Positions 41,651-50,772 are shown, counted from the stretch's first letter. The stretch: 64,000 nucleotides of DNA from Anaerofilum hominis (GCF_014287275.1 NZ_JACONZ010000003.1:62001-126000), one strand, 5' to 3'. The notes: a model not told the origin generated them from the letters alone. Translations and numbers: made by a program.

Positions 41651-42331
41651 TCAGTTCGCCGGGTCGAATTTATAGCCCACACCCCAGACCGTGGCGATAT
41701 CCTCCCGATGGGGGCCCAGATGGCTGCGCAGCATCTTGATGTGGGTGTCTACGGTGCGGTCCTCGCCGTAATAATCGTAGTTCCAGACCTTTTGCAGGAT
41801 CTTTTCCCGCGAGAGCGCGATCCCCTTGTTGTGGGCCAGAAAGACCAGGAGGTCAAATTCCTTGGGGGTGAGGGAGATCTCCTCACCCGCGATCTTGACG
41901 CTGTGGGAGGCCGTGTCGATCACCAGGTCGCCGAACACGAAATTTTCGCTGTCCGACTGTTCTTTGGGCAGGGTGCGGGCCAGGACCGCCTTGACCCGGG
42001 CCACCATTTCCCTTGGGCTGAACGGCTTGACGATATAGTCGTCCGCCCCGCCCTCCAGCCCGGCGACCCGGTCGTACTCCTCGCCGCGGGCGGTGAGCAT
42101 GATGACCGGGGTGGACAGCTTGCGGGCGCGCATCTCCTTGAGGCAGGTCATGCCGTCCACAAACGGCATCATGATATCAAGCAGCACCAGGTCAAAGCTG
42201 GCGCTGGAGAGCTGGGCCAGAGCGGCCGAGCCGTCGGTGGCTTCGGTGCAGGAAAAGCCCTCGTGCTCCAGGTATTCGCGGATGAGCTGACGGATGCGGG
42301 GCTCGTCGTCGACGATCAGGATCTGGATCAT
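41651..42331 (-). CDS. OmpR family response regulator
   Basis: 226 residues from the ATG at 42331 (GAGGTGA upstream). Receiver domain: acidic pair 'VDDE' (8-10), phosphorylated Asp52 in 'LLDIMMP', 'LTAR' Thr near 80, Lys in 'YIVKPFSPREM' near 102. Winged-helix effector domain from about 130: 'LTPKEFDLLVFLAHNKG' and 'YYGEDRTVDTHIKMLRSHLG', 'VWGVGYKFD'. First gene of the pair with the histidine kinase at 40048-41640. A TTGACA exists upstream but no good -10 partner, so the promoter is uncertain. Confidence 0.96.
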   Translation of the reverse strand: MIQILIVDDEPRIRQLIREYLEHEGFSCTEATDGSAALAQLSSASFDLVLLDIMMPFVDGMTCLKEMRARKLSTPVIMLTARGEEYDRVAGLEGGADDYIVKPFSPREMVARVKAVLARTLPKEQSDSENFVFGDLVIDTASHSVKIAGEEISLTPKEFDLLVFLAHNKGIALSREKILQKVWNYDYYGEDRTVDTHIKMLRSHLGPHREDIATVWGVGYKFDPAN

Positions 42332-42670
42332 ACGGTTCACCTCATTCTGACGTTCTGGTATTTTTTTCGATGAGATACTGAGTTTCAGTGTAAATTTCCG
42401 GTATGTCAATTGTGTGAAAGTTCTGTTGCTTTTATAAGACGGCGGCAGGCTGTGCACCGCCGCGCCGCAGAAGACCGCCGCGGGGGCGGCCGGCAGAAAA
42501 GCGCGCCGGCCCAGGGCGCCGCCCTTTCTTTTATGATACCAGTTTCGTCCCCAAATACCAAGGGCAGACAAAAGCGCAGGAAAAAATTACCGCTCTTTGC
42601 CGCATTTTTTGCGCGCAGACAGGGAGGCGCAGGGGCCCGCGGCAGGCGCCGCCGCCTGCCGCGGGGCGCG

Positions 42671-42699
42671 TTGACACCGGCCTGCTGCCGCGCTACAAT
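42671..42699 (+). promoter_or_regulatory. Sigma-A promoter of the GDPD gene
   Basis: Perfect TTGACA (42671-42676), 17-bp spacer, TACAAT (42694-42699), about 75 bp before the ATG. The rest of the gap 42332-42670 shows nothing I can name. Confidence 0.87.
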
Positions 42700-42772
42700 G
42701 AAAGGGCGGGCGGCTGCCCGCCCGGCCCTGCCCGCGGCGGCGGCCCGAAAAGCGAAAGGAAGTGCAGGTTCA

Positions 42773-43600
42773 ATGACCGTTCTCTGGATCCTCCTGGCGG
42801 CAGCGGCCGTTCTGGCGCTGCTGGCTCTGTTTCTGCTCTGGCCCGGCCGCCCCTCCCCCGAAAAGACCGCCCCTTTTTACGGCCGCAACTATGCGCACCG
42901 CGGTCTGCATTCACAGGACAAGTCGGTGCCGGAAAACAGCCTTGCCGCGTTCCGGCTGGCGGCGGAGGCGGGCTACGGCATTGAGCTGGATATCCAGCTG
43001 TCCCGGGACGGCCAGGTAGTGGTCTTTCACGACGACACGCTGGACCGCGTGTGCGGCGTGCATGGGCGGGTGGACGCTTTTACGCTGGAAGAACTGCGGC
43101 AGATGCGCCTTTGCGGCACCGGGGAGAAGATCCCCCTGCTGACCGAAGTGTTCGCGGAGGTGGCCGGGCGCTCCCCGTTTATCATCGAGCTCAAGACCGG
43201 GCCGCGCAACGCGGAACTTTGTGAAAAGGGCCTGGCGCTGATGCGCGCCTACGACGGCCCCTATTGTGTCGAGAGCTTTGACCCCCGCATTGTGGGCTGG
43301 TTCAAAAAACACGCGCCCGACCTGCTGCGCGGTCAGCTGGCAGGGCCGCCCAGGACCTATAACAATATGCCGGCGGTGGGCGGGCTGGTGTTGGGCGATC
43401 TGCTGGGCAACGTGCTGGCCCGGCCCGAGTTCATCGCCTACGACAACAAGCCCAAGCCCGCCTGTGTGCGCCTGGTGGAAAGGCTGGGCCCGGCAAAGGT
43501 GCTGTGGACCGCCCGCGACGAGGCGGACCGGGAGCGGGTGGAAAAAGAAAACGATCTGGTGATCTTTGAGTTCTACCGCCCGCAGGTGAAGTTCAAATAA
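42773..43600 (+). CDS. Glycerophosphodiester phosphodiesterase, membrane-anchored
   Basis: 275 residues. N-terminal membrane helix (about 3-23), then the GDPD TIM barrel: 'YAHRGLHSQDKSVPENSLAA' near 40 (HRG and PEN motifs), 'GIELDIQLSRDGQVVVFHDD' near 65 (metal-binding ExD and catalytic HDD), 'LDRVCGVHGRVDAFTLEELR' near 88, 'PFIIELKTGPRN' near 137, 'YCVESFDPRIVGWF' near 162. It hydrolyses glycerophosphodiesters to glycerol-3-phosphate and an alcohol. A shorter anchor variant of the UgpQ/GlpQ family; only one catalytic domain. Own promoter and terminator. AAAGGAAG lies upstream of the ATG. Confidence 0.92.
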   Translation: MTVLWILLAAAAVLALLALFLLWPGRPSPEKTAPFYGRNYAHRGLHSQDKSVPENSLAAFRLAAEAGYGIELDIQLSRDGQVVVFHDDTLDRVCGVHGRVDAFTLEELRQMRLCGTGEKIPLLTEVFAEVAGRSPFIIELKTGPRNAELCEKGLALMRAYDGPYCVESFDPRIVGWFKKHAPDLLRGQLAGPPRTYNNMPAVGGLVLGDLLGNVLARPEFIAYDNKPKPACVRLVERLGPAKVLWTARDEADRERVEKENDLVIFEFYRPQVKFK

Positions 43601-43701
43601 CGGGGCGCGCTTTGCCGGGGGGACCTGTCCGTACACGGCGGGCCTTTGCCCATTTTTTCGACCGGCCGCGCCCTTTTTGAGCGGTTTTGTTCCGGGCTGA
43701 T

Positions 43702-43737
43702 AAAAAAGGCAGACACTTTTGTGTCTGCCTTCTTTTT
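43702..43737. terminator. Bidirectional terminator between GDPD and nudC
   Basis: AGGCAGACAC/GTGTCTGCCT with a TTTT loop, A6 before and TCTTTTT after; it sits between convergent genes. Confidence 0.85.
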
Positions 43738-43873
43738 ATCTGCTGTGGCTTGGGCCCGCGCCGCCTCCGGCCTGAGGGGCCGTGCCCGGCAAGCGGTTTT
43801 GGGGCGATGCCGCGCGGGGCCGCCTGCGGCAGGGCCGCCGCGGCCGATCCCGGGGCGGCAGCCGCCGTGCACT

Positions 43874-44704
43874 TCAGGCCCGTCCGTCCCGGAAAAGACA
43901 GATCATGTAGTTGGTCAGGCTGAAATCGTCCGGCTGCACCGCGATCTCGCTGCGGGGCACCCACTGGGCCATAGACAGCTCTTCTTCCTCAAGGGTGATC
44001 GCGCCGTCCCCGTCCAGATCGGCAAAAAAGCCCAGCAGCAGGCTGTCCGAGTATCCCCAGGGCTGAGAGGCGCAGTAGGTCAGGTTTTTGATCCGCAGGC
44101 CGGTCTCTTCAAACGCTTCCCGGCGGGCCGCATCCTCGGGGGTCTCGCCCACCTCGATGAAACCGGCGATCAGCGCGTGACCGCCGTAGCTGCGCCCGGC
44201 ATAGCGGGTCATCAGCAGATTTTCGCCGTCCCGCACCCCGACGATCACCACCGGGGAGATTTTGGGGTAGACCGTGCTGCCGCAGCGGGGGCAGAGCACC
44301 ATCCGCTCGCGGACGCTGTGCCGCATGGGGCCGCCGCAGCGGCCGCAAAAGCGGTTGCCGCGGTACCAGCGGGCCACCTGCAGGGCGGTCAGGCCCGCAA
44401 AGGCATGGGCCTTGGGCCGCAGCCCGTGGCGGAACACCTCGCTTTCCAGAAACACAAAGCCCTGCGGGGGCAGGGCGTCGGGCGTGAGGCAGAGAAAAAA
44501 CTCCTCCTCGTCGACGCGGAACAGATAGGACAGCTGCTGGGGGCCAAGGCCGGGGCAGTCCTCAAAACGCGGAAACTCCAGCTTGCCGTCCGCCTCCCGC
44601 GCCAGGACCTTTTCCTCCTCAAACCAGAGGACCACGCTGTCCGGGCGCGGCGCCGCGTCGTGGTATTCGGTGTGGAAACAGTGCGGAAAAAGATCTTGTA
44701 TCAT
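43874..44704 (-). CDS. nudC: NAD+ diphosphatase (Nudix)
   Basis: 276 residues from the ATG at 44704. NudC hydrolyses NAD(H) to NMN and AMP and removes NAD caps from RNA. Order: N-terminal domain, zinc ribbon 'CGRCGG' (near 120) and 'CPRCGS' (near 139), Nudix box 'GFIEVGETPEDAARREAFEE' plus TGL near 172-194, and the NudC-specific motif 'SQPWGYSDSLLLGF' near 207 (SQPWPFPxS type). All catalytic Glu residues of the Nudix box are present. AAAGGAAG upstream of the ATG. Single gene; convergent with the GDPD gene. Confidence 0.95.
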   Translation of the reverse strand: MIQDLFPHCFHTEYHDAAPRPDSVVLWFEEEKVLAREADGKLEFPRFEDCPGLGPQQLSYLFRVDEEEFFLCLTPDALPPQGFVFLESEVFRHGLRPKAHAFAGLTALQVARWYRGNRFCGRCGGPMRHSVRERMVLCPRCGSTVYPKISPVVIVGVRDGENLLMTRYAGRSYGGHALIAGFIEVGETPEDAARREAFEETGLRIKNLTYCASQPWGYSDSLLLGFFADLDGDGAITLEEEELSMAQWVPRSEIAVQPDDFSLTNYMICLFRDGRA

Positions 44705-44910
44705 GGAGGGACGCTTCCTTTCCCGGCATAAAAGCCTTTGAAAAATAAGATTTGAGTGCCGCAGCAGGCCCAGCGGCGGAAAGCGGAACACAGGCGGCCT
44801 TTTACCGTTTTGCCGCGCAGAGCGGTAAAGCCGCAGGCCGCTTTTTCGGCCGCTGTCCCGTCCGCCGCCCGGGGAGGAGGGGCGGGCGGGTGAGATTTGC
44901 CGTTTTTATG

Positions 44911-45000
44911 GCAAAGCTATAAAAAATAGCCGTGAGGCTATTTTTTGTAGCCATGCGGCCTGTCCCCAGGCCGCGGCGAATAGGAATAAAAACATCATAG
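44911..45000 (-). repeat. Interspersed palindromic repeat, type A, inverted copy
   Basis: Reverse complement matches unit A1 of the 39.8-kb array: core GGCCTGGGGACAGGCC (44957-44972 on the opposite strand), then the AAAAAATAGCC...GGCTATTTTT hairpin (44921-44946). Confidence 0.78.
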
Positions 45001-45079
45001 CAGAACCGCGCGCACAGAGCAAGCCGCGCCCCGCGGCGCGGCGGGGCAGAGAGGCCGGGCGGCCGGTGCGCGCGGTTTT

Positions 45080-45119
45080 CCGGCGCGCCCTTGCTGAAAA
45101 GGGCGCGCCGGGATATAAT
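45080..45119 (+). promoter_or_regulatory. Promoter embedded in a 13-bp inverted repeat
   Basis: TTGCTG (45091-45096), 17-bp spacer, TATAAT (45114-45119). Arms CCGGCGCGCCCTT (45080-45092) and AAGGGCGCGCCGG (45099-45111) enclose the -35 box, an arrangement suited to repressor binding or cruciform formation. Confidence 0.7.
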
Positions 45120-45163
45120 AGACGCTGAGAAAAAAGAGGGGGGCGGCGGCGCTGCAGTGCAAA

Positions 45164-45703
45164 GTGGAGACGGGAGAGGGCGCGCTGGTGTACGAGCTCA
45201 CCCGTAAAAGCGTGAAAAATCTGAACCTGCGGGTGCGGCCGGACGGCAGCCTGGCGGTGAGCGCCCCGCGCTGGGCGGCGCGGGCGGAGATCGACCGCTT
45301 TGTGGCTTCCCGGGCCGCCTGGATCACCCGGACGCGGGCGCGGCTGGCCCAGCAGCCTCCGGCCTGCGAGCCTCCGCTCTGCCCCCTCACAGACGAGCAG
45401 TGCATGGCGGTGTTCCAGCCCTTTCTCGACCGCTATTACCCTATTTTCGCGCCTGCGATCGGCGGCAGGCTGGAGATCAAGCTCAAGACGCTGAAGTCCC
45501 TGTGGGGGGTCTGCCGGCCGGCAAAGCGGCAGATCACCCTCAACCGCCGCCTGGCCCAGCAGCCCCTTGAAGCGGTGGAATACGTGGTGCTGCACGAGTA
45601 TCTGCATTTCTGGCACCCGGACCACGGCAAAGCGTTCCACCGTGAGCTGGACCGGCTGATGCCGGACAATCGGCGGCGCCGGGCGCTGCTGCCCCGCCGG
45701 TGA
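45164..45703 (+). CDS. YgjP-like (M48/DUF45) metallopeptidase
   Basis: 179 residues from a GTG at 45164; AGAGGGGGG lies about 20 bases upstream, so the exact start is uncertain. DUF45/YgjP family pattern: 'YELTRKSVKNLNLRVRPDGS' start near 8, 'SAPRWAARAEIDRFVASRAAW' region near 33, 'LKSLWGVCRPAKRQITLNRR' near 110 (normally RWGSCS...NWRL), and the zinc site 'VVLHEYLHFWHPDHGKAFHR' near 140 with HExxH and the third His. Usually acts in protein turnover; substrates unknown. In this family the RWGSC motif normally has R-W-G-S-C; here L-W-G-V-C is a variant. Confidence 0.9.
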   Translation: METGEGALVYELTRKSVKNLNLRVRPDGSLAVSAPRWAARAEIDRFVASRAAWITRTRARLAQQPPACEPPLCPLTDEQCMAVFQPFLDRYYPIFAPAIGGRLEIKLKTLKSLWGVCRPAKRQITLNRRLAQQPLEAVEYVVLHEYLHFWHPDHGKAFHRELDRLMPDNRRRRALLPRR

Positions 45704-45792
45704 GGAGGGGCGCGCCGGGCTGGCCCCGGGGAGTAAGGCCTTTTGCCGCGGGGACGCCTTTGCCCGCGGAGTGCTGTTCCGGCGGCCCTGTG

Positions 45793-45821
45793 TTGGAAAA
45801 TCCCTCCTGATGTGGTAGAAT
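45793..45821 (+). promoter_or_regulatory. Possible promoter upstream of the flippase gene
   Basis: TTGGAA (45793-45798), 17-bp spacer, TAGAAT (45816-45821). The leader to the TTG start would be about 470 bases; I see no gene or known RNA in 45822-46296. Confidence 0.55.
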
Positions 45822-46296
45822 AAAGAACAACCTCCTTCCGGCCGCCGCGCGGCCCCGGGGCCGGTCTCCCAACAGGGGACGGAAAGCGCGGCCGCCTGCG
45901 CTGTGCAGCAGCCGCCGGAGGCCCTGTCCGTCGCCCGGCCGCCACGCAAGCGGCGGGGCCGAGGCCATCGGGAACTACTGTTTTTTACACAAAAACGGCT
46001 GTTCAGCGGCCGCCGCGGCCCAAAGCGGTGCGGTGCGGGTCTTGCACGCTGCGCTTCCTCTGCAAAAAGCGGCTGAAAGCCCTTTGGCCCGGCCGGCTGC
46101 CGCACAGCAGCAGGGGATCTGGGCGCGCAAACGGACGTTTTTTTATTGCTTCAGCAAAGCGGCGGCTGCCTCCCCGGCCAGGGACGTGCCGGGCCGGGCG
46201 GCCCGGACGGGGGACGGCTGCGCGATCAGGCCGCCGCAGGCCTTTTCCGTCAATACAGCGGGGTGCTCCGCTCTCCGCCGGAACGCTGGTGATTTT

Positions 46297-47715
46297 TTGG
46301 ATAAATACAAACGGCTGGTGTCGAACACGGTGCTCTTTGCGATCAGCTCGTTTTCGAGCAAGATCCTCTCTTTTCTGCTCATGCCGTTTTTCACCCGGAT
46401 GTTCGGCCTGGGCGAGTTCGGCGACGCGGACCTGATCACCAAATACGCCCAGCTGCTGCTGCCCATCGTCTCGGTGGGCATTGCCAACGCGGTCATCCGG
46501 TATGGTCTGGACAAGACCTATAACAAGGCCTCGGTGCTGACCGGCGGGCTCATCGCCGAGGGGGTGGGCATCGTCGTTTTTGTGGCCTGCTGGCCGCTGG
46601 TGGCGCGCATCCCCGACATGGGCGGCTATACCGCCCTGCTCTACGCGTATGTGCTGATGAGCATCCTGCGCAACCTGTGCAGCCAATTCGTGCGGGCCAA
46701 GCAGTATACCCGGCTCTACGCCGTGGACGGCGTGCTCAACACAGTGTTGTATCTGTTTTTCATCGTGCTTTTTATCGCGGGCTTTCAATGGGGCATCGCG
46801 GGTTATGTGCTGGCCACTGCGGCGGCGGACCTCTGCTCTGCGCTGTTTCTCTTTTTCACCGCGCGGCTCTATCGCTATCTGCGCATCTCCCGGTTTGACT
46901 GGCCGCTGCTGCGGGAGATGCTGCGCTACGCCGCCCCGCTGATCCCCACCAGTATGTTCTGGTGGATCACCAACACCAGCGACCACATGTTCATCACCTC
47001 CATGCTGGGCAGCGAGGCCAACGGCCTGTATGTGGCCGCTTATAAGGTGCCCAACGTGATCATGCTGTTCAGCACCCTGTTCACCGAGGCGTGGCAGCTC
47101 TCCGCCGTGACCGACGGCGGCCGCAGCTCGCCCGGCCGGGCCCGCTTTTTCAGCCAGGTGTTCCTGAGCTATCAAAGCCTGCTCTTTATCGTCGCGGGCG
47201 GGCTGATCTACTGCTGCAAACTTGTCATGATGGTGCTCACCCTTTCGGGCAAGTCGGCGTTTAACGCGGCCTGGCAGTATATCCCCATGCTGGTGGTGGC
47301 CACGGTATTCAGCTGCTTTGTCACCTTTCTGGGCAGCGTGTATATGGTGGAAAAGCGCTCCGGCGAAAGCTTTTTCACCATGCTGGTGGGGGCGGTGCTC
47401 AACCTGGTGCTCAACTGGTTCCTTATCCCGGTTTGGGGCCCCAACGGCGCGGCTTTTGCAACGTTTGCCAGCTATCTGCTGGTGTTTATTATCCGGGCCC
47501 TCAGCACCCGGCGCTATATCGCCATGGACCTGCATCTGGGCCGCATGACGGTCACCATGGCCCTGCTGGCAGGCGAGATCGCCTTGATGCTGTGCGAGGT
47601 GAAATACTGGCAGCTCTGGTGCGGGCTGATCTGCGCCGCAGTGGCGGCTTTCAACTTCTGGCCCCTCCTGCAGACCGCGCGGCGCCTGTTGGCCCGCCGC
47701 AGGAAGAAGATCTGA
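46297..47715 (+). CDS. Polysaccharide/lipid flippase (Wzx-like, MOP superfamily)
   Basis: About 472 residues from a TTG at 46297, where the family's typical N-terminus begins ('DKYKRLVSNTVLFAISSFSS' then 'KILSFLLMPFFTRMF'). No ATG lies nearby; the site GGTGATTT is weak. About 12-14 membrane segments. It resembles the RfbX/Wzx 'oligosaccharide flippase' type: 'LGEFGDADLITKYAQLLLPI' near 38, 'GIANAVIRYGLDK' near 59, 'APLIPTSMFWWITNTSDHMF' near 212, 'LGSEANGLYVAAYKVP' near 233. It probably moves lipid-linked sugars across the membrane for surface polysaccharides, but no glycosyltransferases are near. Followed by the SGNH hydrolase. Confidence 0.88.
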   Translation: MDKYKRLVSNTVLFAISSFSSKILSFLLMPFFTRMFGLGEFGDADLITKYAQLLLPIVSVGIANAVIRYGLDKTYNKASVLTGGLIAEGVGIVVFVACWPLVARIPDMGGYTALLYAYVLMSILRNLCSQFVRAKQYTRLYAVDGVLNTVLYLFFIVLFIAGFQWGIAGYVLATAAADLCSALFLFFTARLYRYLRISRFDWPLLREMLRYAAPLIPTSMFWWITNTSDHMFITSMLGSEANGLYVAAYKVPNVIMLFSTLFTEAWQLSAVTDGGRSSPGRARFFSQVFLSYQSLLFIVAGGLIYCCKLVMMVLTLSGKSAFNAAWQYIPMLVVATVFSCFVTFLGSVYMVEKRSGESFFTMLVGAVLNLVLNWFLIPVWGPNGAAFATFASYLLVFIIRALSTRRYIAMDLHLGRMTVTMALLAGEIALMLCEVKYWQLWCGLICAAVAAFNFWPLLQTARRLLARRRKKI

Positions 47716-47898
47716 AACGGGCATTTCATGCGGGCGCAAAAGCGCTGCCCGCAGGGCCGCCCCTTTGCCCGGGCACGGAGGGGAGGACCGACGGCGAGGC
47801 CGCTTTTTCGCGCCGGCCCGGGGCAAAAGGCTGCCCGGCCGGCTGCGGCTTTGAATACGGGTTTTCAGCGGGGGTGGCCCGCAAAAAAGGAGACAGCG

Positions 47899-48609
47899 GT
47901 GAAAGTTCTGTTTTTGGGCAACAGCCATACCTATTTCAACGATATGCCCCGCACCTTTGCGCGGCTGTGCGCAGCTGCGGGCGCCGGGGAGCCGCAGACC
48001 GTGCTGCTGGCCCACTCGGCCCGGCCGCTCTCCTGGCATCTGGAAGAGTATTTTGAGCTGCGGTATAACCTGTTGTACGGCGGCTATGACTACTGCGTGA
48101 TCCAGCAGCAGGCCCACCCGTTTCCCGGCGCGCAGCAGACCGCGCGGGACGGGGGCCGGGTCATCGAACTGTGCCGCGCGGCCGGGACGGTGCCGGTGCT
48201 GCTGATGACCTGGGCCGAGCGCGCCGCGCCGCAGCGCCAGCAGGCCATGACCCTGGCATATCGCGAACTGGCGGCGCAGACCGGGGCGTTGCTGGCCCCG
48301 GTGGGGGAGATCTGGCAGCTGCTGCGGCAGCGCAGCCCGGAGATCGAACTGTTCTGGCGCGACGGCGAGCACGCCTCGCCGCTGGGCGATTATCTGATCG
48401 CGGCGACCCTCTGCGCGCTGCTCACCGGGGCTGATCCGCAGGCACTGCCCAGCCTGGGGGCGGATTTTTCCGGGGAGGCGGAGATCGCCTTTTTCGATCA
48501 CCCGCAGGTGCGGGAGGATCCGGCGCAGATCGAGACGGCCCTGGAGGAGGCTTCCTGCGCGGCGATCCGGCAGGCCATCCGGGAGGTCTGCGCGGGCGCG
48601 GATCTTTAA
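47899..48609 (+). CDS. SGNH/GDSL-type hydrolase
   Basis: 236 residues from the GTG at 47899 (AAAAAAGGAGACAGCG upstream). Block I 'VLFLGNSHTYFNDMPRTFAR' with nucleophile Ser in GNSHT; 'HSARPLSWHLEEY' near 38; 'YDYCVIQQQAHPFPGA' near 63; C-terminal 'DGEHASPLGDYLIAATL' near 153 with the Asp-x-x-His pair. The 'GNSHTYFNDMP' start is typical of the DUF4886-like SGNH subgroup. No signal peptide, so probably cytosolic, though some members act on cell-surface esters. It follows the flippase by 183 bp, perhaps in one unit; terminator at 48652-48696. Confidence 0.87.
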   Translation: MKVLFLGNSHTYFNDMPRTFARLCAAAGAGEPQTVLLAHSARPLSWHLEEYFELRYNLLYGGYDYCVIQQQAHPFPGAQQTARDGGRVIELCRAAGTVPVLLMTWAERAAPQRQQAMTLAYRELAAQTGALLAPVGEIWQLLRQRSPEIELFWRDGEHASPLGDYLIAATLCALLTGADPQALPSLGADFSGEAEIAFFDHPQVREDPAQIETALEEASCAAIRQAIREVCAGADL

Positions 48610-48651
48610 AGGCGGTCCCGTCTGCCGCTGAAAGCCGGACAAAGCGGCGTC

Positions 48652-48696
48652 AAAAAAACGATCTCCCGCAGAAAAAATGCGAGAGATCGCTTTTTT
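48652..48696. terminator. Bidirectional terminator
   Basis: AAAAAACGATCTC.CGCA pairs with TGCG.GAGATCG..TTTTTT (48653-48696), loop GAAAAAA. It lies between the SGNH gene and the convergent hydrolase gene. Confidence 0.83.
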
Positions 48697-48759
48697 GTGC
48701 CCCGTCCGGGGCCGCCCGGCGGGGGAGGTCCTGCCGGGCGCAGCCGCTGGGGGGATGGA

Positions 48760-50568
48760 TCACCTCGTGGTGCAGGTGTTGGTCACGGTGATCAGGGTGA
48801 TGATGATGGCGCTGATGATGCCTGCCAGGTAGGGGTTCTTTGTGACCTTGTAGAGGCAGCGGGAGACCAGCGCGGAGGCGAACAGGATCAGGATGACCGG
48901 GAACAGCCACAGCACATGCATGGCGCTGGCGGGCCAGAGCATCGCTTTGGAGGTGAAATAGGTGATGTACTGGGCGGCGGGCAGCACGATGGCGGGCAGC
49001 GCCGCAAACAGCGCCACTACCAGACCGTTCACCCACGGATGCTTTTTGCCGCAGACGGTATTATAGTTGAAGCAGTTGACCGAGACGGAGGCCGCCACAT
49101 AAAAGACCAGGAACAGCCAGATATAGGCCAGGGCGTTGCCCAGCTTATCCGCTTCGAATGCCTTGATGGCCAGCGTCCAGATGCGGAAATCCGCCTTGAA
49201 GAAGTAGTCGGCGACGAAAACGCAGCCGTAGGTGACCGCGGCGACGATCGCTGCCAGAAGAACGGTCTTTGCCAGCTTTTTGAGGGGCAGTTTCACGCCG
49301 CGCTCGGCCAGGTCAAGACCGTGTTTTTTGCCGTAGGCAAAGTAAAAGACCACCATGCTGAGGATCGTGAACAGGCCGCACAGGCAGGCCCACAGCCCAA
49401 TGCCCATGGATTCGGTCTGCGCGACGGGCATGGAGGTGCCCACCTTGAGGATCCAGCGGTAGATCAGCATCGAGAACAGCGCGCCGGCCGCAAGAGAGCC
49501 CCAGAACCAGATCTTGCCCTTTTTGTCGGTGACCTCGGCGGGCTGCACGACCGTCTCGGCGCGCAGGCTGGCAAAGGCGGGGGTATAGAGCATCAGGGTG
49601 GCAAAGCTGACCAGGAAGACCACGAACCCGATCACGCCGACAAAGTTAAAGGCCTCTTTGAACTGCCACATCTGGCTGGAGGCGGCAATGGGATTGGGCG
49701 CGCCGAACGCCTCTTCAAAAAACTCGATGGTGGAGGCGGTGGATTTGGCGCTGAAATGGGACCAGGGATGGATGATGTCCGGGTTGTAGATGACGCGGAT
49801 GGCCTCCTCGCCGTCCACCTGCTGCCGGTAGACCTGATAGGCCGCGCGGGTCTCCAGGCCGTCGGGGTCGGCGCCGAAGTTCAAAAAGGACTGCGCATTG
49901 CTGCCGGTGAGGAAATAGGGCGCTTCCCGCGCGATGCCGCTGTCGTCCGTAAATTTGTGGAAAAACTCATCGTACTGGGCCGCCAGGATGCCCACGTCGC
50001 GGGAGCCGTAGACATCCGTATAGTTTCCGTCAGCGTCTTTGTAGGTGGCGTCCGCACAGTTGAGCAGCACCGCGGAGATGATCCGCGTCTCGTTCTGGTT
50101 GTCCTGCGCCACCGCCGAATTGCAGGAGCCGCCGCCCATCGAGTGGCCGGTGACGCCGATGCGGGAGGCGTCCACAAAGGGCATGCGGGACAGGGCCAGC
50201 GCCCCCTGATAGACCCCGTTGGCGCTTGCCGACGAATGGTTTTCGGAGTTGCCGTGCATGGGCTGGTCGATGGCCAGCACCACATAGCCGCGCCGGGCCA
50301 GTTCCACATAGTTGGCGTCCTGCATCTCCTTGTTGTTCAGGTAGCCGTGGCTTGTGACCACCGCCGGGGCGGGGGATTCGGCGCTGGCGCCGTCGGGGAG
50401 GAACAGGTAGCAGGACATGGCATAGCCGTCGTCGGTCTCGATCTTCAGGTCTTTCATGGAGACCTTGCCGCCGTCCGTCTGGATAAACGACACGGCGATG
50501 GCACTGAGCAGCATCAGAGAGATCGAGATACAGAGCCACTTTTTAGCCGCTTTTTTGACTTTTTCCAT
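48760..50568 (-). CDS. Alpha/beta hydrolase fused to an 8-segment membrane domain
   Basis: 602 residues. Membrane helix at about 10-29, then an alpha/beta hydrolase domain: 'VVTSHGYLNN' near 72 (oxyanion), 'VVLAIDQPMHGNSENH' near 97, nucleophile 'IGVTGHSMGGGSCNSAV' near 135-145, 'YNPDIIHPWSHF' near 260 as candidate His region. From about 300 on, eight membrane segments (for example 'VGVIGFVVFLVSFATLMLY', 'GLFTILSMVVFYFAYG', 'IISAIIITLITV'). It likely acts on extracytoplasmic or membrane substrates. Start at ATG 50568 after GGAGGAGAACA. A promoter lies at 50773-50802 and a terminator hairpin in the leader. Confidence 0.88.
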   Translation of the reverse strand: MEKVKKAAKKWLCISISLMLLSAIAVSFIQTDGGKVSMKDLKIETDDGYAMSCYLFLPDGASAESPAPAVVTSHGYLNNKEMQDANYVELARRGYVVLAIDQPMHGNSENHSSASANGVYQGALALSRMPFVDASRIGVTGHSMGGGSCNSAVAQDNQNETRIISAVLLNCADATYKDADGNYTDVYGSRDVGILAAQYDEFFHKFTDDSGIAREAPYFLTGSNAQSFLNFGADPDGLETRAAYQVYRQQVDGEEAIRVIYNPDIIHPWSHFSAKSTASTIEFFEEAFGAPNPIAASSQMWQFKEAFNFVGVIGFVVFLVSFATLMLYTPAFASLRAETVVQPAEVTDKKGKIWFWGSLAAGALFSMLIYRWILKVGTSMPVAQTESMGIGLWACLCGLFTILSMVVFYFAYGKKHGLDLAERGVKLPLKKLAKTVLLAAIVAAVTYGCVFVADYFFKADFRIWTLAIKAFEADKLGNALAYIWLFLVFYVAASVSVNCFNYNTVCGKKHPWVNGLVVALFAALPAIVLPAAQYITYFTSKAMLWPASAMHVLWLFPVILILFASALVSRCLYKVTKNPYLAGIISAIIITLITVTNTCTTR

Positions 50569-50693
50569 TGTTCTCCTCCAATAAATATATTTTTGCCCCA
50601 CAGTGCCCCTGTGGGGTCGAGCTCCCCGAAAGGCGGCCCCGGCAGCAACGAGACGGGCGGCGGCGGTGCTTTGCCCGTCTCGGCGCAGGGCCT

Positions 50694-50736
50694 TAAAAAA
50701 ACGCGCAGTGCGAAGCGGGGGCCTCACATTGCGCGT
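50694..50736 (-). terminator. Intrinsic terminator inside the hydrolase leader
   Basis: On the minus strand ACGCGCA..TGTG pairs with CAC TGCGCGT (50736 to 50701), followed by six or more T residues (50700-50695). It lies between the promoter (50773-50802) and the start codon (50568), so expression depends on readthrough or antitermination. A further CCCCACAG/CTGTGGGG hairpin (about 50595-50615) lies just before the ribosome binding site. Confidence 0.75.
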
Positions 50737-50772
50737 CTCTCATGTCTCTTCGCGTTTTGTTCTGTCAGCTTT

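Noticed and set aside
45704..46296. Possible N-terminal extension of the flippase or a separate gene
   Set aside because: The extended frame is low-complexity and the family's N-terminus begins at the TTG at 46297.
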